7,746 nucleotides of DNA from Methylotenera_A sp036675645 (GTDB lineage: Bacteria; Pseudomonadota; Gammaproteobacteria; Burkholderiales; Methylophilaceae), in assembly GCA_036675645.1 (NCBI GenBank), contig JAKFEP010000092.1:1-7746 (forward strand), written 5' to 3'. The notes under the pieces were generated by a model. That model saw only the letters and a list, made by a program, of their open reading frames with translations. It was not told the origin of the DNA and ran no database searches. A program made the position numbers and the translations under genes. Below are positions 6,587 to 7,746 of the stretch, one piece after another (the stretch's first letter is position 1; each line of letters begins with the position of its first letter).

Positions 6587-7453
6587 ATGCTATCAATCAT
6601 TTTCAAACCATTTGGCTATTTATCACTGCGCATATTACATGGCCTAGGCACGGCTTTGGGCTTGTTGCTCTTTTACTGTATGCGCCAGACTAAAAAACGG
6701 ACTATTGAAAACATTTCACAAAGCCAATTGGTCAAAAATCCTGCTGATCTCAATGAAGTGGCGCGTAAAAGTTTTGTAGAACTTGGCAAAGCCATGCTGG
6801 AAACACCCATGATTTGGCAAAAAAAGGAGGCTGATTTATTGCCTTTAATGCAGAAAATCCATGGTTGGGAATTTGTGGAAAATGCTTTGCAAACGGGCAA
6901 GGGAATTATTTTTCTTACCCCTCACTTAGGCTGCTTTGAAATTACTTCAATTTATTACGGCAGCCAACACCCAATCACAGTGTTGTATCGTCCGCCAAAG
7001 TTAAAATCGTTGGGGAAATTTATTCTCAAGGGTCGCAACCGTACTGGCGTTACGCTAGCTGCTGCCAATACCGACGGTGTGCGAAAACTGGTGCAAGCGT
7101 TAAAACGGGGTGAGGCGATTGGTATTTTGCCTGACCAGATTCCCGCAGCTGGCGAAGGTGAGTGGGCTGATTTTTTTGGCAAACCCGCCTACACCATGAG
7201 CTTGGCCAGCAAGCTAGCCGAAAAAACGGGGGCGACTGTGATTATGGGTTTTGGCGAACGCTTAGAAAAAGGTGCAGGTTATGCGTTGCATTTAAGAAAA
7301 ATAGACAGTATTGCCACACCAGCTTTGCTGAATCAGGCGATTGAACAACAAATCGCCCAAAAACCCAGCCAATATTTGTGGAGTTACAACCGCTATAAAG
7401 TGAGAAGTCACGCACTAATGAAACATCGCAACAGAATTATTAACCCCGATTAG
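6587..7453 (+). CDS. LpxL/HtrB-family lysophospholipid (lipid A) acyltransferase
   Basis: A 288-residue acyltransferase of the LpxL/LpxM (HtrB/MsbB) family, which adds a secondary acyl chain to lipid A precursors or related lipids at the cytoplasmic face of the inner membrane. An N-terminal hydrophobic segment (about 10-32) serves as membrane anchor. The catalytic HX4D/E motif is TPHLGCFE (111-118; His113, Glu118). It is followed by YRPPK (134-138), RNRTG (150-154), GILPDQIPAAGEGEW (179-193), FFGKPAYT (196-203) and QYLWSYNRYK (262-271), the last matching the family's C-terminal QYxWxxxRxK signature. Length is slightly short of E. coli LpxL (306) but usual for the betaproteobacterial forms. 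The ATG fits the family N-terminus, but no Shine-Dalgarno sequence precedes it. It is the only plus-strand gene and is convergent with waaP; its TAG (7451-7453) overlaps the waaP TAA. The exact acceptor and acyl chain cannot be told; ornithine-lipid or phospholipid acylation is an alternative. Confidence 0.9.
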   Translation: MLSIIFKPFGYLSLRILHGLGTALGLLLFYCMRQTKKRTIENISQSQLVKNPADLNEVARKSFVELGKAMLETPMIWQKKEADLLPLMQKIHGWEFVENALQTGKGIIFLTPHLGCFEITSIYYGSQHPITVLYRPPKLKSLGKFILKGRNRTGVTLAAANTDGVRKLVQALKRGEAIGILPDQIPAAGEGEWADFFGKPAYTMSLASKLAEKTGATVIMGFGERLEKGAGYALHLRKIDSIATPALLNQAIEQQIAQKPSQYLWSYNRYKVRSHALMKHRNRIINPD

Positions 7454-7746
7454 TTAATTGCCGTTTTTTCTTTGGCTAAACGCTGTTGAAATTTTCTACT
7501 GTTAAATTTGGTAAGTAGCTTGTTTGCGCGTGTTTCCACTTTTTCCCAAAAAGCAGCTGTTTGCGGCAAATAATGTTGCTTAAATATACTTAAATCTTGC
7601 GCATCTAAGCCGTTTTGCAACATCGAGAAATATAAACCTGCAATATCCTTCATCACAGCATTTCCATTTGGTGATTGGTTTTGCAACATGCGATGCAAAT
7701 CGATTAAGTGCAAATCGTAATGATTAGCTAATGCGTTTTGACGGCT
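7450..7746 (-). CDS. waaP: LPS core heptose(I) kinase WaaP/RfaP, C-terminal part
   Basis: The last 98 codons of a WaaP (RfaP)-type kinase that phosphorylates inner-core heptose using ATP in the cytoplasm. The frame is open to the right edge, reading from Ser-Arg-Gln at 7746, so the gene is truncated by the window and any start inside it would be false. The visible part carries the family's DFG-equivalent LHLIDLHR (with the metal-binding Asp), then KDIAGLYFSMLQNGLDAQD, which matches the KDLxxLYFSxxxxGLxxRD stretch of P. aeruginosa and E. coli WaaP, and a helical, lysine-rich tail. The catalytic HRD loop and ATP-binding lysine lie outside. The TAA stop (7452-7450) overlaps the stop of the convergent acyltransferase gene, with no room for a terminator. 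In Pseudomonas, waaP is directly followed by the other core-kinase genes and the carbamoyltransferase; here the opposite-facing acyltransferase intervenes. Confidence 0.85.
   Translation of the reverse strand, partial: SRQNALANHYDLHLIDLHRMLQNQSPNGNAVMKDIAGLYFSMLQNGLDAQDLSIFKQHYLPQTAAFWEKVETRANKLLTKFNSRKFQQRLAKEKTAIN

Noticed and set aside
7450..7713. Treating the right-edge frame as a complete 87-residue small protein starting at TTG 7713
   Set aside because: The frame continues upstream to the window edge, and the sequence is the C-terminal part of WaaP, cutting through its DLHLIDLHR motif.

Overview
The window looks like a bacterial chromosome segment from a Gram-negative proteobacterium. 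It carries genes for lipopolysaccharide (LPS) inner-core decoration and lipid A-type acylation next to the two Entner-Doudoroff enzymes. Base composition is moderate and slightly AT-rich by eye. The proteins resemble beta/gammaproteobacterial families. A methylotrophic betaproteobacterium (Methylophilaceae-like, where Edd/Eda serve the KDPG branch of the ribulose monophosphate cycle) is a reasonable guess, but that is inference and no marker gene settles it.

Layout, right to left because most genes lie on the minus strand: (1) the C-terminal part of a WaaP/RfaP-type heptose kinase runs in from the right edge and ends at 7450. (2) A plus-strand LpxL/HtrB-family acyltransferase (6587-7453) sits tail to tail with it, and their stop codons overlap. 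(3) A 121-bp divergent promoter region (6466-6586) separates the acyltransferase from a tightly packed minus-strand operon: an InaA-like kinase-fold protein (5665-6465), a protein with two kinase-like domains (4212-5675, overlapping its neighbour by 11 nt) and a NodU/TobZ-type carbamoyltransferase (2448-4193). (4) After a 197-bp gap with a clear sigma70-type promoter come edd (433-2247) and the first 118 codons of eda (1-354), separated by a perfect 13-bp hairpin.

Working model: WaaP, the kinase-like proteins and the carbamoyltransferase resemble the Pseudomonas core cluster that phosphorylates inner-core heptose and adds a 7-O-carbamoyl group. That suggests this organism also makes a phosphorylated and probably carbamoylated inner core. 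The acyltransferase would act on lipid A or another lipid at the inner membrane. Edd and Eda convert 6-phosphogluconate to pyruvate and glyceraldehyde 3-phosphate and have no evident functional link to the LPS genes. No RNA genes, CRISPR arrays, insertion sequences or clear intrinsic terminators were seen. No intergenic stretch exceeds 300 bases. I did not find a wholly new system; the most unusual points are the likely catalytically dead InaA-like protein, the double-kinase protein, and the very short leader of the acyltransferase gene.
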